DNA of 45,260 nt, taken from positions 1 to 45,260 of the forward strand of contig JOEL01000054.1 of the NCBI GenBank assembly GCA_000720995.1, given 5' to 3'. This DNA is from Streptomyces celluloflavus (GTDB lineage Bacteria; Actinomycetota; Actinomycetes; Streptomycetales; Streptomycetaceae). Made by a program: the position numbers and the translations under genes. Positions 23,493 through 31,517 of this stretch are shown piece by piece (position 1 is the stretch's first letter; each line of letters opens with the position of its first letter). A model generated the notes under the pieces. It saw only the letters and a program-made list of their open reading frames with translations. It was not told the origin of the DNA and searched no databases.

Positions 23493-24452
23493 ATGACTTC
23501 GACGCCTGCCACCCCCACTGCCACGACCGCCGCCGCCGAGACCGTCTCCGCCGCCTTCCCGGCCGCGGAGTCCGCCGACGGGACCGGCCTGCACGGCCCC
23601 GTCACCGACTGGTTCGACGAGCACGCCCGCGATCTGCCCTGGCGCCGCCCCGAGGCGGGCGCCTGGGGCGTGATGGTCAGCGAGTTCATGCTCCAGCAGA
23701 CGCCGGTCAGCAGAGTGCTGCCGGTGTACGAGCAGTGGCTGGCCCGCTGGCCGCGCCCCGCCGACCTGGCCACCGAGGCGCCGGGCGAGGCGGTCCGCGC
23801 CTGGGGCCGGCTCGGCTATCCGCGCCGCGCGCTGCGCCTGCACGCCGCCGCCTCCGCCATACAGGAGCGGCACGGCGGTGACGTACCGCGCGAGCACGCG
23901 CAGCTGCTGGCGCTGCCCGGCGTCGGCGAGTACACGGCGGCGGCCGTCGCCTCCTTCGCGTACGGGCAGCGGCACGCGGTGCTGGACACCAATGTGCGCC
24001 GGGTGTTCGCCCGCGCGGTGGCCGGCCGCCAGTACCCGCCGAACGCCACCACCGCCGCGGAGCGCAAGCTCGCCCGCGCCCTGCTGCCCGCGGACGAGGA
24101 CCTCGCGGCGCGCTGGGCGGCGGCCACGATGGAGCTGGGCGCGCTGGTCTGCACGGCGCGCGGCCCGGAGTGCGTGCGCTGCCCGATCGCCGCGCAGTGC
24201 GCCTGGCGGCTGGCCGGTTCCCCGGCGCACGAGGGCCCGGCGCGGCGCACCCAGACGTACGCGGGTACCGACCGGCAGGTGCGCGGCAAGCTGCTGGCCG
24301 TACTGCGCGAGGCCGTCACGCCGGTGCCGCAGACCGTGCTGGACGCGGTGTGGCACGAGCCGGTGCAGCGGGCCCGCGCGCTGGACGGGCTGGTGGCGGA
24401 CGGCCTGGTGGAACCGCTGGCGGGCGGCCGCTACCGGCTGCCCCTCACCTAG
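23493..24452 (+). CDS. mutY: A/G-specific adenine glycosylase
   Basis: Removes adenine mispaired with 8-oxoguanine. Helix-hairpin-helix LPGVGEYTAAAVASFAYGQ (141-159), catalytic Glu64 in SEFMLQQT and Asp165 in LDTNVRR are in place. The 4Fe-4S cysteines are Cys220, Cys227, Cys230 and Cys236 (C-x6-C-x2-C-x5-C). The protein is 319 residues: the C-terminus (VRGKLLAVLREAVTPVPQTV) looks like a short winged helix rather than the NUDIX-like 8-oxoG-recognition domain of E. coli MutY. ATG 23493 (MTSTPATPT) is chosen over an upstream in-frame ATG for its protein-like start. It stands alone, ending in a strong hairpin before sigE. Confidence 0.95.
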   Translation: MTSTPATPTATTAAAETVSAAFPAAESADGTGLHGPVTDWFDEHARDLPWRRPEAGAWGVMVSEFMLQQTPVSRVLPVYEQWLARWPRPADLATEAPGEAVRAWGRLGYPRRALRLHAAASAIQERHGGDVPREHAQLLALPGVGEYTAAAVASFAYGQRHAVLDTNVRRVFARAVAGRQYPPNATTAAERKLARALLPADEDLAARWAAATMELGALVCTARGPECVRCPIAAQCAWRLAGSPAHEGPARRTQTYAGTDRQVRGKLLAVLREAVTPVPQTVLDAVWHEPVQRARALDGLVADGLVEPLAGGRYRLPLT

Positions 24453-24476
24453 GGCGTCCACCCGGACGAGAGGGTG

Positions 24477-24504
24477 CGCGGCGGCCGCCGGAGCGGCCGC
24501 CGCG
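24477..24504 (+). terminator. Terminator after mutY
   Basis: A perfect 12-bp stem, with outer CGCGGCGGCC (24477-24486) pairing GGCCGCCGCG (24495-24504) and inner GC/GC, closes a CGGA tetraloop 24 bases beyond the stop. It isolates mutY from the sigE operon. Confidence 0.88.
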
Positions 24505-24767
24505 GGCGTTTGCGGGCCCGTCCGGTGGCGGCGGTGCCCCTCCGGTGACGACGGACGCGTCCCTGTCGTGTTTCGCGCCGGATGACCGGAAATCGCCTCT
24601 GTACGGCCTGATTCCGCCTGTACCAGGGGCAGTCGGCCTTCCGGCGGGGGCAGTCGTCCCCCAGGAGTATGAGCCGCCGCTACCTCTCGTCCATCCACGG
24701 GATGACCCCCGGCCCGCTGTTACACAACCGAGGGTTTTCCGTGCACTCCCTGTGGGGCCCACGCACA

Positions 24768-24795
24768 TTGCGCCGCAACACCCCCTCCGTAGCGT
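24768..24795 (+). promoter_or_regulatory. Candidate sigE promoter
   Basis: TTGCGC (24768-24773) and TAGCGT (24790-24795) are separated by 16 bases and fit a main-sigma promoter, giving a leader of about 60 bases before sigE. In S. coelicolor the sigE promoter is activated by CseB, so a CseB site should lie just upstream (about 24700-24765); I cannot define it. The rest of 24505-24864 holds no gene I can support. Confidence 0.45.
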
Positions 24796-24864
24796 CTTCC
24801 TCGTGCTGGAGATGACCACCGGCACGGTCAACGTGGGGAACGCAAGCGGATCGGAGGCGTCGGG

Positions 24865-25416
24865 ATGGCGACCAGCGGCGGCAAGGTACTGGACTTCGAA
24901 GAGTACGTACGGACGCGGCAGGAGGCCCTGCTGCGCAGCGCGCGGCGCCTGGTGCCCGACCCGGTCGACGCCCAGGACCTGCTCCAGACGGCCCTGGTCC
25001 GCACCTACGGGCGCTGGGACGGCATCGCGGACAAGTCCCTGGCCGACGCCTACCTCCGCCGCGTCATGATCAACACGCGGACCGAGTGGTGGCGGGCGCG
25101 CAAGCTGGAGGAGGTGCCCACCGAGCAGCTCCCCGACGCCAGCGTCGACGACGGCACCGAGCAGCGCGCCGACCGCGCCCTGCTGATGGACATCCTCGGG
25201 GTGCTGGCGCCCAAGCAGCGCAGCGTCGTGGTCCTGCGGCACTGGGAGCAGATGAGCACGGAGGAGACCGCGGCGGCGCTGGGCATGTCCACGGGGACGG
25301 TCAAGAGCACCCTGCACCGCGCACTGGCCCGGCTCCGCCAGGAGCTGGAGAACCGTGACATCGACGCCCGGATCCTGGAGCGCGGTGAGCAGGAGCGGGA
25401 GCGGTGCGCGGCCTGA
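24865..25416 (+). CDS. sigE: ECF sigma factor SigE
   Basis: 183-residue extracytoplasmic-function sigma factor of the cell-envelope stress response. Region 2 spans about residues 12-80 (FEEYVRTRQEALLRSARRLV, DAQDLLQTALVRTYGRWDGI). Region 4 spans about 107-160 (MDILGVLAPKQRSVVVLRHW, STEETAAALGMSTGTVKSTL). Followed by cseA, cseB and cseC on the same strand, the exact S. coelicolor order. There SigE has no anti-sigma factor: its level is set by CseB-dependent transcription when CseC senses wall damage. Start ATG 24865 follows GGAGGCGTCGGG. The C-terminal tail is Arg/Glu-rich. Confidence 0.95.
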   Translation: MATSGGKVLDFEEYVRTRQEALLRSARRLVPDPVDAQDLLQTALVRTYGRWDGIADKSLADAYLRRVMINTRTEWWRARKLEEVPTEQLPDASVDDGTEQRADRALLMDILGVLAPKQRSVVVLRHWEQMSTEETAAALGMSTGTVKSTLHRALARLRQELENRDIDARILERGEQERERCAA

Positions 25417-25522
25417 CGGGCGGCGCGGGGCCCCGGGCGACCGCCGCGGCACGGCGCACAGCCGGACGCGCGACAATCGCCGCAGGAACGGCAGCGGGAG
25501 CGGTGGCTGTGCGAGCAGCGCG

Positions 25523-26206
25523 GTGAGCGGGAGCGGTTTGACCAGGTACAGGTTGACCAGGAACGGGTTGACCACAGGAGGCGCGGCCACCGCGGGGGTG
25601 GCCGCGCTGGGCCTTTTGCTGGCCGGCTGTCACACCGGGGGCGAGGGCGTCCGCGCCGAGGGGACGGCGAGCCACACCCCGGCGCCCCCCAAGGGCGCGC
25701 TGAGCGCCTCGCCCGCGCCGAAGCCGAGCGCCGCGTACCAGAAGGTCGACGCGGTGGCGCTGCTGAAGGGCGATGCGAAGGTCGGCGACGATGTGAAGAA
25801 GTCCCTCGCCAAACCGTGCGCCGCAGACGAGTACCCCCTCGACGTGACGTATGCCTCACTGACCGGCAGCAAGACCCCCGATGTCATCGTCAATGTCATG
25901 ACCTGCGCGGACTCCGTCGGCATCGGCTCGTACGTCTACCGGAAGCGGAGCGGTGCGCACACCGGGTATGACAACGTGTTCACAAATGAACAGCCGACCG
26001 TCTACGCCGGGGTCAACAAGGGTGAGCTGGAGATTTCCAAGCAGACCTATGCCGCGGGGGACAAGGTGTGCTGTCCTTCCGGTGAGGACGTACTGACCTA
26101 CCGTTGGGCGGACGGTCACTTCACCGAGTACGACCGCTATCACACCGACTACAGCAAGACCGACGCCGACGAACCCCAGCCGGCGGACACGGGATCGGAG
26201 GGTTAG
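25523..26206 (+). CDS. cseA: CseA lipoprotein, negative regulator of SigE signalling
   Basis: Predicted lipoprotein: basic start, hydrophobic core (TAGVAALGLLLAGC) with lipobox LAGC, then an exported domain of about 190 residues with cysteines in KPCAADEYPL, VMTCADSVG and DKVCCPSGED. In S. coelicolor CseA sits outside the membrane and damps CseC activity. The start is uncertain: GTG 25523 gives a good signal peptide; TTG 25538 and TTG 25553 are also possible. The frame is open back into sigE, but that part is Arg/Ser-rich and not protein-like. The N-terminal coding region contains a threefold GGTTTGACC/GGTTGACC repeat. It ends 8 bases before cseB. Confidence 0.85.
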   Translation: MSGSGLTRYRLTRNGLTTGGAATAGVAALGLLLAGCHTGGEGVRAEGTASHTPAPPKGALSASPAPKPSAAYQKVDAVALLKGDAKVGDDVKKSLAKPCAADEYPLDVTYASLTGSKTPDVIVNVMTCADSVGIGSYVYRKRSGAHTGYDNVFTNEQPTVYAGVNKGELEISKQTYAAGDKVCCPSGEDVLTYRWADGHFTEYDRYHTDYSKTDADEPQPADTGSEG

Positions 26207-26214
26207 ACAGCCGC

Positions 26215-26925
<711 letters not shown>

Positions 26926-26933
26926 CACCTGCG

Positions 26934-28235
26934 GTGGTCAGGCTGGCCCTGCGGACGGGCCTGAGATGGAAGCTCAGTGCCGCGATCGCGCTCGTCGGAG
27001 CGCTGGTCGCCGTCGCACTGAGCCTTGTCGTGCACAACGCCGCCCGCGGTTCGATGCTCGACAACAGCCGGGATGTGCAGATCGAGCGGCTCAACTTCAC
27101 GCAGAAGATCTTCGAGTCCACCGGCCGGCTCCAGTTCGGCGCCAAGATCGACGACCCGGCGCTGCCGAAGGCGCTGCGCGCGGCGGTCGCCAAGAACAAG
27201 CGCGCGACCTTCCTCCAGGACACCGGGCAGACCGCCCCCGAGGTATGGGCCGCCGCCCCGGCCGGCAGCGGCCGGGTGCTCTCCCTCCACGACCGGTTCC
27301 CCGACCGGTTCGCCGTCCTGGACGATCTGGACCAGGCGCTGCTGATCGGCTCCACCGCGGTCGTGGTCGGCGGCTGCGCGCTGGGCGTCCTGGTCGGCGG
27401 CCGGCTCTCCAAGCGGCTGCGCAAGGCCGCGGCCGCCGCGGGCCGGCTCGCCGACGGCGACACCTCCGTCCGTATCCGTGACGAGGTCGGCGGCCGGGTC
27501 AGGGACGAGACCGACGATCTGGCCTGGGCGGTGGACGCCATGTCGGACGCCCTCCAGCAGCGCATCGAGGCGGAGCGCCGGGTCACCGCCGATATCGCGC
27601 ACGAGCTGCGCACCCCGGTCACCGGTCTGCTGACCGCCGCCGAGCTGCTGCCGCCCGGCCGCCCCTCCGAGCTGGTCCGCGACCGCGCGCAGGCGATGCG
27701 CACGCTCGTCGAGGACGTCCTCGAAGTGGCCCGCCTCGACGGCTACGCGGAACGCGCCGAACTCCAGGACGTCGCGCTCGGCGAATTCGTCACCCGCCGG
27801 GTACGGGCCCTCAACCCCGACATCAGCATCGACGTCGTACGGGACGCGGAGGTCACCACCGACCCGCGGCGGCTGGAGCGCATCCTCGGCAATCTCATCG
27901 CCAACGCCGCCCGGCACGGCAAACCGCCCATCGAGGTCACCGTCGAGGGCCGGGTGCTGCGGGTCCGCGACCACGGCACGGGCTTTCCCGAGGCGCTGCT
28001 GCGCGAGGGCCCCAGCCGCTTCCGCACCGGCAGCAGCGACCGGGCGGGCCGCGGCCACGGCCTGGGCCTGACCATCGCGGCGGGGCAGGCCCGGGTGCTG
28101 GGCGCGCGGCTGACGTTCCGCAACGCCGAGGAGCTCACCGACGGTTCGACCGGCGCCGTCTCCGTCCTGTGGCTGCCGGAGAACGCGCCCACGGACACCG
28201 GCAGCTTCCCGGTCATCCACCTTCCCGACCGCTGA
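26934..28235 (+). CDS. cseC: Sensor histidine kinase CseC
   Basis: 433-residue membrane kinase. The first helix (about 13-34, LSAAIALVGALVAVALSLVV) and second (about 138-158, LLIGSTAVVVGGCALGVLVG) flank an extracellular loop of about 100 residues that senses envelope stress. HAMP linker, then the H-box with phospho-acceptor His223 (AHELRTP). ATPase boxes: N (NLIANAARHG), G1 (DHGTGFP) and G2 (GRGHGLGLTIA). GTG 26934 is chosen because it follows cseB by 8 bases; a longer frame would overlap cseB. The stop codon falls inside the first of two heptamer repeat tracts. Confidence 0.95.
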   Translation: MVRLALRTGLRWKLSAAIALVGALVAVALSLVVHNAARGSMLDNSRDVQIERLNFTQKIFESTGRLQFGAKIDDPALPKALRAAVAKNKRATFLQDTGQTAPEVWAAAPAGSGRVLSLHDRFPDRFAVLDDLDQALLIGSTAVVVGGCALGVLVGGRLSKRLRKAAAAAGRLADGDTSVRIRDEVGGRVRDETDDLAWAVDAMSDALQQRIEAERRVTADIAHELRTPVTGLLTAAELLPPGRPSELVRDRAQAMRTLVEDVLEVARLDGYAERAELQDVALGEFVTRRVRALNPDISIDVVRDAEVTTDPRRLERILGNLIANAARHGKPPIEVTVEGRVLRVRDHGTGFPEALLREGPSRFRTGSSDRAGRGHGLGLTIAAGQARVLGARLTFRNAEELTDGSTGAVSVLWLPENAPTDTGSFPVIHLPDR

Positions 28236-28310
28236 CCGCTGACCGCTGACCCCTGATCGCTGGCTGCCAGCTGCCGGCTGCCGGCTGCCGGCTGCCGGCT
28301 GCCGGCTGCT
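28227..28310. repeat. Two heptamer tandem repeats at the cseC 3' end
   Basis: CCGCTGA is repeated three times at about 28229-28249, and the cseC TGA stop (28233-28235) lies in the first unit. After a short spacer, GCTGCCG-type heptamers occur about six times at about 28264-28310. A 7-base period is incompatible with coding, so this is a non-coding slippage tract between cseC and its terminator. Confidence 0.8.
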
Positions 28311-28417
28311 GATCTTTGCCGTCGGCGGCGGGAGCGGCCGTGACCCGCGGTCCGGCCGGGGCCGGACCGCCGCTCGCCGGGCCGCCATCCGGCAGCGGTG
28401 GTTTTCCCCGAACGCGG

Positions 28418-28451
28418 AGCGGGCCCCCGGCACATGCGCCGGGGGCCCGCT
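28418..28451. terminator. Bidirectional terminator between cseC and MFS gene
   Basis: AGCGGGCCCCCGGC (28418-28431) pairs perfectly over 14 bases with 28438-28451; the loop is ACATGC. It separates convergent transcripts. Confidence 0.88.
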
Positions 28452-28472
28452 CAGGCCGGGTGACGGACCAGG

Positions 28473-30083
28473 TCAGATGACCTCGGCCACCGCCGGGCGG
28501 TCCGCCGGGGCGTCCCCGCCCTCAGTCTTGCCACTCGTTGCGGAGGGGCCGCCGCGCAGCGGGACCTCCTTGAGGAACCAGGCCGCGGCGAAACCGATGA
28601 CGCTGATCACCGCGCCCCACAGGAAGACATTGTGGGTGCCGGTGGCCACCGCGTGCAGATAGGCGTCCTTGATCATCGGCGGGAGCTTGGCCAGGCCCTT
28701 GGGGTCCAGCTGGGCGGTGCCGGAGGGCAGCGCCCCGCCGGCCTTGCCGAGCCGCTCGGCCATCGTGCTCTGCACCCGGTTGGTGAAGACCGCGCCGAGG
28801 ATCGCGACGCCGAAGGAGCCGCCGATCGTCCGGAAGAGGGTGGCGGAGGACGAGCCGACGCCCATGTCCTTCATCTCGACGCTGTTCTGCGCGATCAGCA
28901 TCGTGGTCTGCATCAGGAAGCCCATACCGGCGCCGAGCACCGCCATGAAGGCACCCGAGGTGAAGCGGGTGGTGTCGGTGTCCATCAGGGACAGCAGCGC
29001 CAGCCCGACCGTGATCAGTGCGCCGCCGACCACGACGAAGATCTTGTACTTGCCGGTCGTGGTCGTGACCCGGCCCGCGAACAGCGAGACCACCATCATG
29101 CCCAGCAGCATCGGCAGCAGCAGCAGCCCGGAGTTGGTGGCCGAGGCGCCCTGCACGGTCTGCTGGAACAGCGGCAGGAACGTCATCGACCCGAACATCA
29201 CGAAGCCGACCAGGAAGCCGATGAGCGTGACGAGCGCGAAGTTGCCGTTGCGGAAGATGTGCAGCGGCAGGATCGGCTCCTTGACCTTCCGCTCCACCAG
29301 GACGAAGGCGGCCAGCGAGACGACGCCGAGGATGCCGAGCCCGATGATCTGGCCCGAGCCCCAGTCGTACTCCGTACCGCCCCAGGTGGTGATCAGTACG
29401 AGCGAGACGATGCCGATGGTGAGCAGCGCGGCGCCGACGTAGTCGATCCGGGCCTGGGAACGCTTCTTCGGCAGATGCAGCACCGCGGTCACCATGACCA
29501 GGGCTATCGCGCCGAGCGGCAGGTTGATGTAGAAGCTCCAGCGCCAGCCGAGGTGGTCGGTGATGGCACCGCCGACCAGCGGTCCGCCGATCATCGCGAC
29601 GGCCATCACACCGGCCATCATGCCCTGGTACTTGCCGCGCTCCCGCGGCGGAATCAGATCGCCGATGATCGCCATGACGCCGACCATCAGACCGCCCGCG
29701 CCCAGACCCTGGACCGCGCGGAAGCCGATCAGCTGTCCCATGTCCTGGGCCATACCGGACAGCGCGGAGCCGATCAGGAAGAGGACGATGGATGCCAGGA
29801 AGACACCCTTGCGTCCATACATGTCGCCGAGCTTGCCCCAGATCGGGGTCGAGGCCGCGGTGGCGAGTGTGTACGCCGTCACGACCCAGGACAGATGCTC
29901 CAGCCCACCCAGCTCACCGACGATGGTCGGCATCGCGGTGCCGACGATCATGTTGTCCAGCATCGCGAGCAGCATCGCGATCATCAGCGCGAAGAGCACC
30001 ATTCGCACACTGGCCGGCTGCCTGCCCCCGGCCTTCGCCGGTTTTTCTGTTGTTTCCCCCGTTGGGGTCGCTGTCTGCGACAT
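28473..30083 (-). CDS. MFS drug exporter, DHA2 (EmrB/QacA) family
   Basis: 536 residues with about 14 hydrophobic helices, the DHA2 proton-antiporter layout. LDNMIVGTAMPTIVGELGG in helix 1 is the DHA2 signature, and motif A is GKLGDMYGRKGVFL after helix 2. FRAVQGLGAGGLMVGVMAII corresponds to helix 4. Such pumps export cationic dyes, antiseptics or antibiotics; the substrate is unknown. ATG 30083 (MSQTATPTGE) is preceded by GGAGG; the upstream extension runs into the operator region. A TetR gene is divergent, 130 bases away, and is the likely repressor. Confidence 0.94.
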   Translation of the reverse strand: MSQTATPTGETTEKPAKAGGRQPASVRMVLFALMIAMLLAMLDNMIVGTAMPTIVGELGGLEHLSWVVTAYTLATAASTPIWGKLGDMYGRKGVFLASIVLFLIGSALSGMAQDMGQLIGFRAVQGLGAGGLMVGVMAIIGDLIPPRERGKYQGMMAGVMAVAMIGGPLVGGAITDHLGWRWSFYINLPLGAIALVMVTAVLHLPKKRSQARIDYVGAALLTIGIVSLVLITTWGGTEYDWGSGQIIGLGILGVVSLAAFVLVERKVKEPILPLHIFRNGNFALVTLIGFLVGFVMFGSMTFLPLFQQTVQGASATNSGLLLLPMLLGMMVVSLFAGRVTTTTGKYKIFVVVGGALITVGLALLSLMDTDTTRFTSGAFMAVLGAGMGFLMQTTMLIAQNSVEMKDMGVGSSSATLFRTIGGSFGVAILGAVFTNRVQSTMAERLGKAGGALPSGTAQLDPKGLAKLPPMIKDAYLHAVATGTHNVFLWGAVISVIGFAAAWFLKEVPLRGGPSATSGKTEGGDAPADRPAVAEVI

Positions 30084-30094
30084 CCCCGTCCTCC

Positions 30095-30166
30095 ACTTAC
30101 TTGCCGCCCGGCTAGTTTCAGTACAGTGTTGAAGGTAAAGCGCTACTTGCCGGTCGTCAAGTAAGT
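30095..30166. promoter_or_regulatory. Inverted-repeat operators between MFS and tetR
   Basis: ACTTACTTGCCGCCCGGC at 30095-30112 recurs in inverse orientation at 30149-30166 with two mismatches (18 bases each). The right copy also pairs with a local half-site, CTACTTG (30143-30149) against CAAGTAA (30158-30164), forming a dyad of TetR-operator size. Both lie between the divergent starts and are likely TetR binding sites; the precise promoter elements are unclear. Confidence 0.65.
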
Positions 30167-30213
30167 TAATCGGGGCGGCCCGGGGGCCTGATCGACAACG
30201 CAGGAGAAGCACC

Positions 30214-30828
30214 ATGAGCACACCGCAGGCGCGCAGAGGGAACACGCGGCAGCGCATCCAGGACGTCGCTCTGGAGCTCTTCGCGGAACACGGCTACGAG
30301 AAGACCTCGCTCCGCGAGATCGCCGAGCGGCTCGATGTGACCAAGGCCGCGCTCTACTACCACTTCAAGACCAAGGAAGACATCGTCATCAGCCTGTTCC
30401 AGGACCTGGTCAGGCCGATCGACGAGCTGATCACCTGGGCCCAGGAACAGCCGCGCACGCTGGAGACCAAGCGCGAGGTGATGCGCCGCTACAGCGAGTC
30501 GCTGCACGGTTGCGCCCCGCTCTTCCGCTTCATGCAGGAGAACCAGGCCACCGTACGCGATCTCAGCATCGGCGAGACCTTCAAGCGGCGGATGTACGAC
30601 CTCTTCGAACTGCTCAACGAGCCCGATGCGGAGCTGCGCGATCAGGTGCGCTGCATCACGGCGCTGTTCTCGATGCACGCGGGCATGTTCATCCTCCAGA
30701 AACTCCACGGCGACCCCGAGGACAAGCGCAAGGCTGTCCTGGAGGTCGCCACGGAACTGGTTACGGCGGCCAACCCGCCGAGCCGCCGGCCAGCCCGGCC
30801 GGACTCAGCTCAGACAGCGGCGCCGTGA
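30214..30828 (+). CDS. TetR-family repressor
   Basis: 204 residues. The N-terminal helix-turn-helix covers about residues 10-57 (RQRIQDVALELFAEHGYEKT, SLREIAERLDVTKAALYYHF), the strong TetR signature. The all-helical C-terminal half would bind the inducer, perhaps a substrate of the divergent exporter. ATG 30214 has GGAG about 8 bases upstream. The last 19 bases overlap the end of the convergent M23 peptidase gene, so the Pro/Arg-rich C-terminus is read from the opposite strand of that gene's tail. Confidence 0.94.
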   Translation: MSTPQARRGNTRQRIQDVALELFAEHGYEKTSLREIAERLDVTKAALYYHFKTKEDIVISLFQDLVRPIDELITWAQEQPRTLETKREVMRRYSESLHGCAPLFRFMQENQATVRDLSIGETFKRRMYDLFELLNEPDAELRDQVRCITALFSMHAGMFILQKLHGDPEDKRKAVLEVATELVTAANPPSRRPARPDSAQTAAP

Positions 30829-31457
30829 GCCCGCAGGAATCCGGTCGGCTCGATGCCCGACCCGTAGTTGGGACCGGTGCGGACCTCGAAGTGCAGGTGC
30901 GGGCCGGTGGAGTTACCGGTGCTGCCGGAGAGGCCGATCTGCTGGCCGGCACCGACCTTCTCGCCAACCTTGACCTGTATCGACGACAGGTGCGCGTACT
31001 GGGTGTACACACCGTCGGAGTGCTTGATCACGATGGCGTTGCCGTACGCGGGGCCGTCGCCGCCACCGTTGGGGCCGGCCTTGACGACGGTGCCGGCGTG
31101 CGCGGCCTTGACCGGGGTGCCGGTCGGCACGACGAAGTCCTGACCACTGTGGTTGTGCGACCAGTGGGTGCCGGCCAGACCGAAGGTCGAGCCCAGCGTG
31201 TAGTTGTCGACCGGCTTGACCCAGGCGTCGGCCTTCTTCGCCACGTCCTGCTTGGCGGTGGCGGCCTTGGTCTGCGCGTCGGCCTGCGCCGTGAGGGTCG
31301 AGCCGACGGCCGACGTGATGTTCGTCAGGCCCGAGTCGGCCGCCACCGCGACACCGGCGCCCAGGGCGGCGGTGGCGCCGAGACCGGCGACGAGAATGGC
31401 GGCGCGGGTGCGCAGCGCGGACTTCTTCGGGCGACGGATCTTGGTGAACTTGGACAT
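30810..31457 (-). CDS. Secreted M23-family peptidase (LytM domain)
   Basis: 215 residues. A basic N-terminus (MSKFTKIRRPKKSALRTRAA) precedes a signal-peptide core that probably ends at VAVA. A short Ala/Lys-rich spacer leads to the M23 lasso: HNHSGQDF supplies the His-x3-Asp zinc ligands and GPHLHFEVR the HxH motif. These enzymes cut peptidoglycan cross-bridges. At this size it is a single LytM domain without extra binding modules. ATG 31457 has GGAGG about 9 bases upstream; its leader contains a hairpin next to that site. It converges on tetR with a 19-base overlap. Confidence 0.93.
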   Translation of the reverse strand: MSKFTKIRRPKKSALRTRAAILVAGLGATAALGAGVAVAADSGLTNITSAVGSTLTAQADAQTKAATAKQDVAKKADAWVKPVDNYTLGSTFGLAGTHWSHNHSGQDFVVPTGTPVKAAHAGTVVKAGPNGGGDGPAYGNAIVIKHSDGVYTQYAHLSSIQVKVGEKVGAGQQIGLSGSTGNSTGPHLHFEVRTGPNYGSGIEPTGFLRAHGAAV

Positions 31458-31475
31458 GCGGGTTTGACCTCCAGA

Positions 31476-31517
31476 AAGGAATGAGCCCCGGCTGCGGACC
31501 GGGATCGCCATTCCTTG
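31476..31517 (-). promoter_or_regulatory. Leader hairpin of the M23 peptidase mRNA
   Basis: In the transcript, AAGGAATG and CATTCCTT pair over 8 bases and enclose a second stem, CCCGG/CCGGG. The ribosome-binding GGAGG follows immediately after the hairpin. It is positioned to affect translation or RNA stability. A c-di-AMP (ydaO) riboswitch was considered because such switches control Streptomyces wall hydrolases, but its conserved core is not evident. Confidence 0.5.

Noticed and set aside
23048-23773. 241-codon minus-strand frame across the gntR-mutY gap
   Set aside because: It overlaps both flanking genes in antisense and shows no domain; the intergenic part alone is not convincing.
24775-24797. 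SigE-type promoter (GCAAC...CGTCT) upstream of sigE suggesting autoregulation
   Set aside because: The spacing of 13 bases is too short for this class; the overlapping TTGCGC/TAGCGT pair fits better.
28632-30164. 510-codon plus-strand frame over the MFS gene
   Set aside because: Asp/Gln/His/Arg-rich translation without domains; mirror of the exporter on the other strand.
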